Source of the DNA: Candidatus Venteria ishoeyi
Lineage (GTDB): Bacteria; Pseudomonadota; Gammaproteobacteria; Beggiatoales; Beggiatoaceae
Direction of reading: 5' to 3'
Length of the DNA: 32,439 nucleotides
NCBI RefSeq assembly: GCF_030378065.1
Contig: NZ_JAUCGJ010000054.1
Span: 1-32,439, forward strand
In this document: positions 21,823 to 31,105 of the stretch, in pieces
How the letters are laid out: every line of letters begins with the position of its first letter
Numbering within the stretch: the first letter of the stretch is position 1
The notes under the pieces: model-generated
Told to the model about the DNA's origin: nothing
The model's input: the letters and a program-made list of their open reading frames with translations, nothing else
Databases searched by the model: none
Made by a program: the position numbers and the translations under genes

Positions 21823-21844
21823 AGCGCCAGTTTGAACTGGCGCT
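21823..21844 (-). terminator. Terminator of the secreted repeat protein gene
   Basis: AGCGCCAGTT/AACTGGCGCT, a perfect 10-bp stem with a 2-base centre, lies 15 bases after the stop, with an AT-rich flank. Confidence 0.7.
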
Positions 21845-21858
21845 AAATAAATAATAGA

Positions 21859-23604
21859 TCATTCAGTTATGTTAAGTGCACCTTCAAAACCAGGGCCACC
21901 ATAAGCTGAATCAGTATCATTCCCAGACCAAACTTTCCATGTGTAATCACCTGCTGGCAAATCAAGCCTTGAATAATCAGTGGCATGTAAGCCTTCACCA
22001 CATTCTACTGGCGCATAAGAAGGATTATCTGTATTTTCTGCCGCAATAATATCTATGCAATAATAGGTATGATTGCTCCGGCATCCCCACTCCAAAGTTT
22101 CTGCACTGGGAGACTTTAATGCTACTGAAACACAATCACCACCCAGCTTAAATGCCCCCTCAAAGCCAGTACCACCATAGTTCTCAGTGCCATCTATATT
22201 TTTAGACCATATTTTCCACGTCACAATAAAATCACTATATTGCTTTTTTAGATTTTTTAACCCCTCTTCTGAAAGCTTAAATCGCTTCATTGCATACTCT
22301 GCAGTACTAAATTTATATGGTTTAATATTACATTTTTTGCTATGTTCATATTCTTCACCTGTCTTATTACTTATTTCATTTAGCATGCTACCATTATAGA
22401 AGATATCTACACAATACTCATTAATCTCTGTACCAAACCTCCACTCAATATTATTGATAGTAGAAGTATATTCATAGACATTAAATACCCCCTTAAATTC
22501 TTCTTCAATATTTTCAGGAAAACCTTCAGCAGAGTTAGACCATACTCGCCATTGATATTGACCAGGTAGTAAAGATAATTGTTGCGGGTTGATAGAGTGC
22601 AAACCGGTATTGCACACATAAGGATTATATAACTCCTTACCCTCTTCATCAAGAATATCTAGACAATAGGAGGCATCAGTTTTTCTGCATCCCCACTGTA
22701 ATTGGTTTGAGTTGGAAACATATGGTAAATCTGCTGTACAAACTGAAAATTCACCATTATCAAATACTTTAAGTTCATCACCCTCTTTTAATGCTGAAGA
22801 AACTTCCCAGGTATAGTTATCTTCCCCTAGATTTAAATCATTTAGTGGGTATTTGTGCATACCATAGCCACACTGTTGTTCCTCAAGCACATTTCCAGAG
22901 CTATCAATCACCTTTGTACAGTAATACGTATGAGCGCCATTACATGCCCAGCTAATTCCGCTGGAATTAGATATGCGTTCCTCACCACAGGTTACTTTAA
23001 AATTGTCATATTTAATATCCATCTGATGATGATTTTCTATGCCTAACGATACATTACTACAATCTTCTACTTTCAGAACAGTCTCATCATTGTTAAGTCT
23101 GACAGGTTCATTGTTAACATAAAACTCAAAGCCTAAAAAATCAAAAGTTTCCTTACTCATTATTTTTTTTATTGTTAAAGAGTTTCCAGCATCTCTTACT
23201 GCTACTTCAATATCACCCACATCTGTTATATTAACTTTACCTTCTTTAAATAAATGAAAGCTGATTTTTTTCCCGCTATCACAATGCAGAACCAATCCAT
23301 ACCCTTTACTCACATTACCAGCTTCCCAAGTAGTATCTACAGAAACCTCATTAAAATAAGTAAATTTATTATTATCCTCCGCATTCCACATGGCTGATGA
23401 CATTAAATCCAGTCCATCACCACGATATAATAATTTTTTGTTTCCAGGTTCTTTGTTGGAGGTAAAATAGTTGCCATTTAATAAAAAAGAGTCTGTACCA
23501 TTTTCAAACCCCTCATTTACCAGTGCTCTAGCAAAGCCATGCATGGAAAAACTCAGCACCATACTAAGAAATAACAATATGAATTTCTTGACTTTCTTAC
23601 CCAT
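21859..23604 (-). CDS. Secreted protein with jelly-roll-like N-domain and four cysteine-containing repeats
   Basis: 581 residues with a signal peptide (hydrophobic core FILLFLSMVLSFSM). Residues about 30-205 look like a beta-sandwich (alternating hydrophobic strands, few charges in strands). Four repeats of about 80-100 residues follow. Each begins near (I/L)xWxC, continues (Y)YCxDI, has a C-x-x-G-(L/M)-H or equivalent block, then a D/QYxWxVWS strand, and ends GFEGxFxV. Clear copies are LEWGCRSNHTYYCIDI, LQWGCRKTDASYCLDI, ISWACNGAHTYYCTKV and IEWRFGTEINEYCVDI; the last listed (third in order) has lost the first cysteine. The regular cysteines suggest disulfides outside the cell. No family recognised; surface adhesion or matrix binding is a guess. 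Confidence 0.8.
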   Translation of the reverse strand: MGKKVKKFILLFLSMVLSFSMHGFARALVNEGFENGTDSFLLNGNYFTSNKEPGNKKLLYRGDGLDLMSSAMWNAEDNNKFTYFNEVSVDTTWEAGNVSKGYGLVLHCDSGKKISFHLFKEGKVNITDVGDIEVAVRDAGNSLTIKKIMSKETFDFLGFEFYVNNEPVRLNNDETVLKVEDCSNVSLGIENHHQMDIKYDNFKVTCGEERISNSSGISWACNGAHTYYCTKVIDSSGNVLEEQQCGYGMHKYPLNDLNLGEDNYTWEVSSALKEGDELKVFDNGEFSVCTADLPYVSNSNQLQWGCRKTDASYCLDILDEEGKELYNPYVCNTGLHSINPQQLSLLPGQYQWRVWSNSAEGFPENIEEEFKGVFNVYEYTSTINNIEWRFGTEINEYCVDIFYNGSMLNEISNKTGEEYEHSKKCNIKPYKFSTAEYAMKRFKLSEEGLKNLKKQYSDFIVTWKIWSKNIDGTENYGGTGFEGAFKLGGDCVSVALKSPSAETLEWGCRSNHTYYCIDIIAAENTDNPSYAPVECGEGLHATDYSRLDLPAGDYTWKVWSGNDTDSAYGGPGFEGALNITE

Positions 23605-24580
23605 AAAAGTTCTCCGTTATGTTTTTTATAAAAGATTTCAGCAAAATTAATGAAAATTGCATAATGAAATAGACTATATAATTAAATTTCAGCTATCTAT
23701 GGAAGGAATGTAAACCCCATGTCTGTAGCCTTTAAGTAGTTGTTAATCTGAGAGATCGCAGATAGATAAAGTAAGTGAAAGATTTAGCATGCTAACTACG
23801 AGAGAAATTAATCTAATTTTACTTTAATAAAAAAATAATCTATTTTTCCTGACTTTACATACTACTATCTTAGCACTAAAAAGGTCAATAGTTAATACTC
23901 TTTTTTTATAAAAACAACTACCACAAGTATTTGAATGTGATATTATTCCAAATACTGGCTTCAAAAAAGCCTGGCATTTTTTAGAAAAATAGTATCAATC
24001 AAGTAAGCAGGACGCTTCTAGTACAGCGAATACTAAGTTCACATAATAATTTTAAGCGTAGGACTGCCAGTCCTGAAGTTATTATTTGTTTTTACCCGTT
24101 ACTGTTCTAGCCATTTTCTCAAATTTCAAATTAATACTGGCAGAAGTTTGAGCGCCTTTACCTGTGAGTATGGTCAAAATAAAACAAATTTTGTTATAAA
24201 GCAAAGGACAAGCGAGGGCATGATCACATTTATAAAATATCCGGGCTAACAGAAGGAATAGTAAACAATAATGTTTCCATTCATTCATTAGACTTACTGA
24301 ACACCATTAGTAGATAGTATGTAAATGTTCAGCCCCTCATTGTAGATTTTGCCACGAAATTTGCTGAAATACGTGGAATGAGTTAACTTTAGGTTATTTT
24401 CTGTATTTTCCGCATATTTTGGGGTAAAAAATAATTGGGGTCTGAATGGTTTCGATAGTATAGGTATATTTACTTAGCCGTAGATCCTATAAATTTTCGT
24501 ATATATAAAATAGTATTCTAAGTTTTAAATGTTTCCTTTTTTTGTATAAAGGAAAAAATCACAATGAGAGGTAACTTGGT
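23605..24580. other. AT-rich intergenic stretch without a supported gene
   Basis: 976 bases, strongly AT-rich, hold a hairpin at 24043-24090. A 68-codon minus-strand frame (24082-24288) has no ribosome site or recognisable domain. The last 200 bases must carry the promoter of the beta-barrel gene; I cannot pick one with confidence. Confidence 0.5.
24043..24090. repeat. Hairpin around AGGACTGCCAGTCCT
   Basis: AGGACT (24060-24065) and AGTCCT (24069-24074) form a stem. Outer AATAAT/ATTATT arms extend it imperfectly. It may be a terminator or dispersed repeat. Confidence 0.45.
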
Positions 24581-25450
24581 ATGAAAACTAAAAAAATCTA
24601 TTTTCCAGTAGTTATGGCTTTAATAGCAACAAATGGATTCGCAAAAGAAATTAAAATTGGAAAATATTTTGAACTATATTCAACATTAGGGGTTATGAAT
24701 TATACGTATGAGTCTGCAACATCTACTAGTAAAGATAATAAAATAACTGATAACATTCCTTTAGCTGGCATTGGAGGCGCTGCTTCCATTTTTTACGATA
24801 ACTTTGGTTTTTTAGGTATTAATGGGCGCTATGAGACAACGGGTGGCGGTCAGGATAACCTTGGTAATACTTTAGTAAAGTTAGAGCGTCAGGATTGGTC
24901 TACTGCACTATTTTACAAGCCATCAACAAATATTTCTATTCTTAAAGATTTAAGTTTTTCTGCAGGTTATCAAAATGGCAGAACTAATTTAGACCATATT
25001 TCCGATCTTGAAGGTAGAGGTGTCAATTCTCATTTCACTGCAAAAGGTCCTTTTATTGGACTAATTTATGGGCATACTTTTGGTGTAAGTCAGACCAATA
25101 AAAATGGTTATGGTAAACTCAATATTAGCATAGCAGCAGCAAAATTGGATGGCGAGGAATCAGTATACAATCCAGTCAGTACTTTTGAAAAAATTGGTAT
25201 GGGTGATACCTTAGCTGGAAAATTGAGTTTGAGTTGGAGTGGTGTATTTCTCCCTAAAACTATAAAAAGTAAGAGCACAGATCCTGCGGTTGCTTATAAA
25301 ATATCACTGGATGCTTACAGATATGATTTTAACGTAGATAAAATGGTAGAGAAGAGAAATGGAATTATTGTAAATCCTTCAGCCACTGGGAACTTTGGTT
25401 TAACAGAAACAGTGTTTAGTATCAAATTTCAACTATCTTATCTATTTTAA
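24581..25450 (+). CDS. Outer-membrane beta-barrel-like protein
   Basis: 289 residues. The signal peptide ends ATNGFA-KE. The mature part alternates short glycine/aromatic strands and polar turns, and the last residues SIKFQLSYLF end in phenylalanine with alternating aromatics, the usual BAM recognition signature of outer-membrane proteins. I count roughly ten to twelve possible strands. No named family is recognised; transporter, adhesin and lipid-A-modifying barrels are all possible. GAGAGG about ten bases before the ATG supports the start. It converges with the 880-residue protein gene, and the two share a terminator hairpin. Confidence 0.75.
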   Translation: MKTKKIYFPVVMALIATNGFAKEIKIGKYFELYSTLGVMNYTYESATSTSKDNKITDNIPLAGIGGAASIFYDNFGFLGINGRYETTGGGQDNLGNTLVKLERQDWSTALFYKPSTNISILKDLSFSAGYQNGRTNLDHISDLEGRGVNSHFTAKGPFIGLIYGHTFGVSQTNKNGYGKLNISIAAAKLDGEESVYNPVSTFEKIGMGDTLAGKLSLSWSGVFLPKTIKSKSTDPAVAYKISLDAYRYDFNVDKMVEKRNGIIVNPSATGNFGLTETVFSIKFQLSYLF

Positions 25451-25463
25451 TCTCTATGAGCTT

Positions 25464-25487
25464 CTTTCAGTGCTTAATGCACTGAAG
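25464..25487. terminator. Shared terminator hairpin between convergent genes
   Basis: TTCAGTGC/GCACTGAA with loop TTAAT lies between the stops at 25450 (+) and 25501 (-). It can serve both directions. Confidence 0.7.
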
Positions 25488-25500
25488 ATATGCTTTCATA

Positions 25501-28143
25501 TTACCAAGGTGAGGGAGCCATTTCTCGGTGAATATTTTGTGATGGTGATGATTCCATTAATTGGCTTAATTTGGTTTCTAAATCATTTAAATATTTTGAA
25601 TAGGTATTATATTTTTTTAAACGATTTATATACTCTTTTGCTTCCTTAGTTCTATTATTCCGCAATGCATTTTTTGCAGAATTTACAATAGCTAATTCTT
25701 TTTCAATAGCAGATAACTTATATTCTAAGTCATTTATATATCTTGATTTTCTATTAAGCTGTTTTAAATTCCTTAGTTCTTGTCTTGCCTTATGGATATT
25801 TTCTTGCACCAAGGCAGTTTCGATAGATTCAGCAACAGCTATTTCTATTTCCAAATTATGCTCATCTTGTAATCTTTGTTCAATATTTGATAACCTAGAT
25901 TTTAATGTTCTTAGAGATTTAGATCTTGGAAAATTAGATTCTAACTCCTTTAATTTATTTTTTGCAGTATAAATATTTTTATTTAATAAGGCATTATTAA
26001 TGGAGTTAACTATATTAAGTTCTTGGTTCTTGAAATCCTGCTTTATTTTATTTTTCTTAGCTATATTTAGTTGACTCCTTAAACCAAATAAATCAGCAGA
26101 TTGTGAGTTAAATCGTTCCAGGCGTCTTAATTGATTTTCAGCGCCAGCAATATTTCCATTGTGTAATTCATTTCTAACCGCTTTTATAAGCTGCCGCTCT
26201 TTAGTGTTGCGCTCAATATCACGGTTTAGTATTAGGAGCTGGCTTGAATTTGGGTAATCCCTTTTTAAGCGTGCCAATTTATTTCTAGCCGTAGAAACCT
26301 CCCCTTTTGCCAATGCATTCCTAATAGATTGGATAGCATTATTTTCATCTTTTTGTAGTTTCTCAGCAGCAAGCAATTGTCCCTTTAAGCCTCTCAGCTT
26401 ACGCGATTGAGAATTAAATCTCTCTAACCTATTTAAATAATTCCTTGCTTCAGTTAAACGTTTAGTTGTCAGTTTATCCTGAATAGTTCTAACCAGTTTA
26501 TTTTCTACGCGATCTTTTATATCAGCTAGTAATGCTGACTGAGGATTAACTATTATAATTTTATTAATATACTCTGATATTTTATTAAATTGCTGTTTAT
26601 TTAGCGCCTGATCCGCCCATTCCTGGTAACGCTGCTCAATACTAAATAGACCATCGTTAGCTAATTTCTGGGCTTTAGTATTATTTTTATAATTTTCTTT
26701 GATATTCTGGTAACAGAATAAAGCAGTATTACTATCACCTTCTGGAGAGGAAGTTAGCCAATTATTACGAAATAATGCTTTACAGTTATCTAAACCCACC
26801 ATTAATTCAGCTTGGCGCTGTGTTAGTTCTGTTTCTTGAATTTTTTTATTAAAACTTGTTTTTACAGTTTGTAATGCTGATGAATAAGGCGCTATAACAT
26901 TCCAGTTATTTAAATATTTCTGAGCCTGCTGCTTATTATTATCTGTTAGTTTTCCTGTCAGGATAATATTCAATTCCCGCTGATAAATATTACTTAACTC
27001 TCTTATAGCCACATCATTATCTGGGTTATTTTGCAAAAAACTTTGGTAACAATGAATAGTTATTTTCAGTGAATTTTTATTTTTACATAAAGCTAATTGC
27101 TCTAATTTTTTAATATTCTGATTTTCTTCATATTTCCTCTGCTGTTCTTCAATTTGTAAACGCTGTTGTAATTTAGATACAACTAAAGAATTTGGACTTA
27201 GTTTAAGTAACTCGGATTGAATATATTCTACTTGGTTTTTTTTATTTTCAGTCCAACTATCTATTTCTAATAACTCCTGAGCCTGCTGTTTATAATTTTT
27301 AATACCAGATAATGTATCTTTTAATTCAAGTTTTATTGATGAGTTGTCAATCATCTGAATTACTCTTTCCGCATGATCGAGTTCATCTTTATATAAATAG
27401 TGAGAAACCAATTTTTTTCTTAAAGTAGATAACCCAAAAAACCTTGGATGAATTTCTGATAATTTTACTAAAGATTGTTCTGCATTAGTTAGTTGGCCTG
27501 ATTCTATGGTATGCTCAATTTGTTGACGATAAGTATTTTCAACTCTTTCTATACCATTTTTTTTCAGCTTATTATCAGCTAGATTTCGATAACAATTCAG
27601 TGCCTTTTTGAGTTTGTTATCATTTAAGGCATTAATACAAATTACATCAACTTTCTCTTTCTCTTTCTCTTTCTCTTTCAAACAAAATCTATTATATTCT
27701 CTAGGTGGCCTACATTTCTTTAAATCACTTAATATAGAAGATAACTCAGAAGATGCCTTACCTTTTAGGTTGATATGTAAAATCTTTTCTGTTTTATATT
27801 CTTTGATTTTTAAAATACGGTTCCTAATTGATATATTTTTATTTTTTGCAACAGTATAGGCAAGTTCAAGATAATAATTTTCTAATTCTCTAATCCCCTT
27901 AATGGCTTCTTTTCCTCCATCAAAATTAGTATCTAAATCGGAAAAACAATTTACCACATCTGTTATTTTAACCTCACCAGACCGTTCTTTCTTAGAAAGT
28001 TCAACACATTCTTTTAATTTTATTTTCTTCTTGTCATCCTCAGCAATTAAAGGTGAGCTTACTGATAGCAATACAATAAACAATAAGCCGATAGATATTA
28101 TCCGAAAAATAGAAGTATATTGATATTGTAGAAAATTTATCAT
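25501..28143 (-). CDS. 880-residue exported helical-repeat protein
   Basis: The N-terminal hydrophobic segment (about 14-34, ending SSPLIAED) is a signal peptide or anchor. The rest is charged and almost wholly helical. From about residue 570 to 870 at least five repeats of 50-60 residues recur with the theme (A/S)(I/V)xxALxxxxxxxAxxxLxxLxxxxPxSxxLxxLxxxL, as in RNALAKGEVSTARNKLARL, RNELHNGNIAGAENQLRRL, NNALLNKNIYTAKNKLKEL and KNALRNNRTKEAKEYINRL. Repeats are also visible, more diverged, in the N-terminal half. This is a TPR/coiled-coil-like alpha-solenoid. The last gene of the ABC/M48 operon, 66 bases after the protease. A periplasmic scaffold or adaptor role is inferred. No name recognised. 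Confidence 0.78.
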   Translation of the reverse strand: MINFLQYQYTSIFRIISIGLLFIVLLSVSSPLIAEDDKKKIKLKECVELSKKERSGEVKITDVVNCFSDLDTNFDGGKEAIKGIRELENYYLELAYTVAKNKNISIRNRILKIKEYKTEKILHINLKGKASSELSSILSDLKKCRPPREYNRFCLKEKEKEKEKVDVICINALNDNKLKKALNCYRNLADNKLKKNGIERVENTYRQQIEHTIESGQLTNAEQSLVKLSEIHPRFFGLSTLRKKLVSHYLYKDELDHAERVIQMIDNSSIKLELKDTLSGIKNYKQQAQELLEIDSWTENKKNQVEYIQSELLKLSPNSLVVSKLQQRLQIEEQQRKYEENQNIKKLEQLALCKNKNSLKITIHCYQSFLQNNPDNDVAIRELSNIYQRELNIILTGKLTDNNKQQAQKYLNNWNVIAPYSSALQTVKTSFNKKIQETELTQRQAELMVGLDNCKALFRNNWLTSSPEGDSNTALFCYQNIKENYKNNTKAQKLANDGLFSIEQRYQEWADQALNKQQFNKISEYINKIIIVNPQSALLADIKDRVENKLVRTIQDKLTTKRLTEARNYLNRLERFNSQSRKLRGLKGQLLAAEKLQKDENNAIQSIRNALAKGEVSTARNKLARLKRDYPNSSQLLILNRDIERNTKERQLIKAVRNELHNGNIAGAENQLRRLERFNSQSADLFGLRSQLNIAKKNKIKQDFKNQELNIVNSINNALLNKNIYTAKNKLKELESNFPRSKSLRTLKSRLSNIEQRLQDEHNLEIEIAVAESIETALVQENIHKARQELRNLKQLNRKSRYINDLEYKLSAIEKELAIVNSAKNALRNNRTKEAKEYINRLKKYNTYSKYLNDLETKLSQLMESSPSQNIHREMAPSPW
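27651..27679 (-). repeat. In-frame hexamer microsatellite coding Lys-Glu
   Basis: About four and a half copies of TTTCTC encode KEKEKEKEK at about residues 156-164 of the exported helical protein. Unit gain or loss would change length by two residues without frameshift. Confidence 0.85.
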
Positions 28144-28209
28144 AATATTTTTCCTTTATACATCAGCTTATTTTAAGAAAATTTTACTAAAACTTTAGAG
28201 AGTAAAGTA

Positions 28210-29193
28210 TTAATGTGAACGTCCATAATTATGTACCTTAAAAGTAATATTTTTTTTATTACTAGATTTCTTTAGTTGTTTATATTCTGGAGATTGCTTA
28301 AACTCGTAAATAGATACCACCCGACTACTGATAAATGGATGCGTTGCAGTTGCTTCTGTCAACAATACAGGGATTTTCTTCAGAATAAATGCATTATCAA
28401 TTTCCTGTTTCTGCTTTTTTAGTTCATCAATATTAACATCATAATGATGTAAGCCAGACATTAGTTTAGCCAATGCTTGAGAAGCAATTTCGTTTGAACC
28501 ACCTACTGCTAGCATACCCATTCTATCGGCTGATATCTCTGCTTCGCGTGACCATTTTAAAAAGCTAAACATGGCAATACCTGCTACTGTATCCCTTAAA
28601 AATTGAGTTGGAATCAGATCAATACCATAAAATAAAGTTTGTACTATTTCCATACTCAGTACATGTTTAAATTTTAAATGCCCCAGTTCATGACCAATAA
28701 TAAACAAAAGTTCATCTTGATCTAACAGTTCTATTAATCCTGAATGAATGACTAAAATTGGGCTGCTAATATTGGTAACATAGGCATTAGGTTCATGATC
28801 TGAAACCAAAAAAATATCCGGCATTGGTATTCTTAGTGCTTCTGTCATGGTTTTAACCATGTCATACAACCAACCAAGCTGTTTTGGTGTTACATGAAGC
28901 ATTGTGGATGTTTTTTTATAATAACTTAACTGATCCTGCCATTTCCCATAGTACCAGTCAATGACTGTTTTGACATATTCATTATCAGCCAATTCATTAA
29001 CTTTGCCAGATAAAATGAGGTCTGCCTCAGTTTGAAGCAAGGCATTGTTACTAATAACAGGTATTGAAAAAGTTAACCTATCTTTTTCACGATACACAGT
29101 TTTTTCTGGTTCATCACTACAGGAAATTAGAAAGAAAATACTTAAAAAAGTAAGTAGTCCTCTCCAGGGTTTTTTCATATGATATATTTTCAT
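28210..29193 (-). CDS. M48-family zinc metalloprotease lipoprotein
   Basis: 327 residues. A lipoprotein signal with lipobox FLISC (Cys25) predicts membrane anchoring in the periplasm. The zinc motif is HELGH (168-172) in FIIGHELGHLKFKH, with the third ligand in EAEISADRMGM (about 217-227), both characteristic of peptidase M48 (HtpX/BepA/LoiP group). The segments DIFLVSDHEPNAYVT and SPILVIHSGLI are the usual substrate-edge strands of that fold. ATG 29193 is supported by AGGTGA at the tail of the permease gene, whose stop is three bases before; ATG 29178 is the alternative. M48 lipoproteins often degrade misassembled outer-membrane or LPS-transport proteins, which fits an envelope quality-control role with the neighbouring ABC transporter. 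Confidence 0.92.
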   Translation of the reverse strand: MKIYHMKKPWRGLLTFLSIFFLISCSDEPEKTVYREKDRLTFSIPVISNNALLQTEADLILSGKVNELADNEYVKTVIDWYYGKWQDQLSYYKKTSTMLHVTPKQLGWLYDMVKTMTEALRIPMPDIFLVSDHEPNAYVTNISSPILVIHSGLIELLDQDELLFIIGHELGHLKFKHVLSMEIVQTLFYGIDLIPTQFLRDTVAGIAMFSFLKWSREAEISADRMGMLAVGGSNEIASQALAKLMSGLHHYDVNIDELKKQKQEIDNAFILKKIPVLLTEATATHPFISSRVVSIYEFKQSPEYKQLKKSSNKKNITFKVHNYGRSH

Positions 29194-29196
29194 TTT

Positions 29197-31071
29197 TCAC
29201 CTAAATAAATAAGCAGGTTCTATATTTCTGGAAATTATTTTTCTAAATAAACCTGTTGTCACAAAAATTAATAATACAAAAAATCCCCCTCCAATAATTA
29301 TATACTCCAACCAAGCTAAAGGTAATAAATCCAAATCACCCGCAACAATATGGTCAATAAAAGGTGTTTTTGTTACCACATTATTTAACTGATATGCAAA
29401 AATTCGTTGCATAATCTCACTAGTCAAAAATGCAAGAACGAATCCCACTATAAAACTGATTGTGACTTGAAACCGCAATAACATTAATATTTGATTCCAA
29501 GACAAGCCTTTAGCCAGTAAAATACCATAATTATGTTTTCTGTGATCAATCACAATACTTAATTGTACTAATAATAAAATAAATAGAAAAAACCCAAAAA
29601 AAGGTGCATAACTATTTTTGAGAATAGTCATAATTTTATCAATAAAACGAAACCTGATTAATGCATCATCATAAGTGGGATGAATATAAAAAAGTCGCCG
29701 ATTATCTAAATACTGGGATTTAATCCAATTTATTTGTTTAGCTAATGACTTACGATCTGCTACATAAATAAATGCTTTCTGATAACTACCCGCAGCATGA
29801 ATCATATCTATTTTTTGCCCATCCAGGCAGTTTGTCACTTTTCTTAATGAAGGCACAATGTCACAGGGATTGCAGGACTTCATATCATCAGCACAAAGTA
29901 CTGTCAGGTAATCGTCTGAGTCATACTTAAAATAATGCCCCTCTTCCTGTTCAGTGATACTAATATAAGGAGGGAATGGAGCGCTATTTCCGGTATGTAA
30001 AGGAATCAGTGATTGCTGAGCAATACAAGCAACCACTTGAAATTCAGGTAAAGGTGACACTTGCTCTCGCTCCCATGTCAAACGGTTATTTTTCAGCTCT
30101 CCACCTTTTAAACAGGTTTGTAGAGTGGTCATAACATCATCTGGCAGCATCATTTTTCCCTGACGGATAATGAGTTGCCAAACACGGGGAGAGTGAGCAA
30201 ATTGGGCTTCCGGATAATAACGCATTTCCGGGTAATACCTTGATAACCTGAGTGCATTAAAGGTACTGAGTGGAAACAGAAAAGCAACTTTCTGCATAGT
30301 AGGAATATGGGCTTGCCAGCGGATGTAAAATGGTATCAATTCTTTTTTTGCATTAACATTAACATCCAGCCACAAAATACCACTATCCAAACAAGAAAGA
30401 ACATTCCCTCCTGAAGAAGAAGCATCCGACCATTTCCAAAATGGTAAGCGCGTTTGTATCACTTCCTGATAAGCTGCACAATCAAAATATTGTTTAAATA
30501 AACTGAGATTTAGTACAACTTCCAAGGGTAGACCTGAGTCATCCTGAAACTGGGGTTGTGAGATTTCCATTTGCCAAAGTGGATCATTTAAGGCAACAGC
30601 CCAGCCTTCAAAAGGTATTATTGAGGTATTTGAATTTTTACTTTTGACTTCTGTAGAGTCTGGTTTTATATTCCTTTTTATACTTGCTTGATTATTTTCC
30701 AGATTTTTTGAATGCCAAATATTTTGCTTATAAGTACCATTTTCAGTAGGTAAATTAATTTCATGGGATTCCACTTCCCTATAGGGAAAAAATTCTAATT
30801 GCTGTTCTTGTCGTATCTTATTTAATAGCTTACGATCAATACCTGTTCGAGTATTTGAAGCCAACCAGACAGGAATACCTGCCCCCTCTATCCTACCTAT
30901 TGAAACGTCAACAAACTTTTCCAGTAAGCCAGATCGAGCCCCCCAAAGCAATAATGCTAAAGTAAGCGTTAGGAATAGCAATACTGTCAACCAAAAATAA
31001 TCACGATTATCTTTACCGTATCTTGCGCTACGCCACCATTCCAGCCAACTTAATCTCAACCATATTTTCAT
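29197..31071 (-). CDS. FtsX/MacB-like ABC transporter permease
   Basis: 624 residues from ATG 31071; a TTG at 31095 would add eight residues and neither has a clear ribosome site. One TM at about residues 29-50 is followed by an extracytoplasmic domain of about 420 residues and three C-terminal TMs (about 478-497, 522-545, 574-598). This is the four-TM plan of FtsX/MacB/LolC-type mechanotransmission permeases. KGLSWNQILMLLRFQ matches the conserved cytoplasmic coupling helix between the first two of these. Such complexes do not pump small molecules through a channel but transmit ATPase strokes to the periplasm. The periplasmic domain has paired cysteines (CADDMKSCNPCD) and is not one I recognise. 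The ATPase gene precedes it by 34 bases, and the M48 protease gene follows by three bases. Confidence 0.85.
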   Translation of the reverse strand: MKIWLRLSWLEWWRSARYGKDNRDYFWLTVLLFLTLTLALLLWGARSGLLEKFVDVSIGRIEGAGIPVWLASNTRTGIDRKLLNKIRQEQQLEFFPYREVESHEINLPTENGTYKQNIWHSKNLENNQASIKRNIKPDSTEVKSKNSNTSIIPFEGWAVALNDPLWQMEISQPQFQDDSGLPLEVVLNLSLFKQYFDCAAYQEVIQTRLPFWKWSDASSSGGNVLSCLDSGILWLDVNVNAKKELIPFYIRWQAHIPTMQKVAFLFPLSTFNALRLSRYYPEMRYYPEAQFAHSPRVWQLIIRQGKMMLPDDVMTTLQTCLKGGELKNNRLTWEREQVSPLPEFQVVACIAQQSLIPLHTGNSAPFPPYISITEQEEGHYFKYDSDDYLTVLCADDMKSCNPCDIVPSLRKVTNCLDGQKIDMIHAAGSYQKAFIYVADRKSLAKQINWIKSQYLDNRRLFYIHPTYDDALIRFRFIDKIMTILKNSYAPFFGFFLFILLLVQLSIVIDHRKHNYGILLAKGLSWNQILMLLRFQVTISFIVGFVLAFLTSEIMQRIFAYQLNNVVTKTPFIDHIVAGDLDLLPLAWLEYIIIGGGFFVLLIFVTTGLFRKIISRNIEPAYLFR

Positions 31072-31105
31072 AATTACTTGAATCCAATATATCAAAATAT
31101 TCTAT

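Larger units (their letters stand above)
21431..21858. other. Intergenic stretch upstream of fccA
   Basis: Contains the fccA ribosome site and leader, an AT-rich part with no clear promoter match, the inverted-repeat element at 21691-21770 and the terminator of the next gene. I see no gene. Confidence 0.6.

Noticed and set aside
24082-24288. 68-codon minus-strand frame in the AT-rich gap
   Set aside because: No ribosome site or homology I can name; could be a decayed transposase tail but the evidence is too thin.
24343-24580. Promoter for the beta-barrel gene
   Set aside because: Several AT-rich hexamers fit equally badly; none can be preferred.
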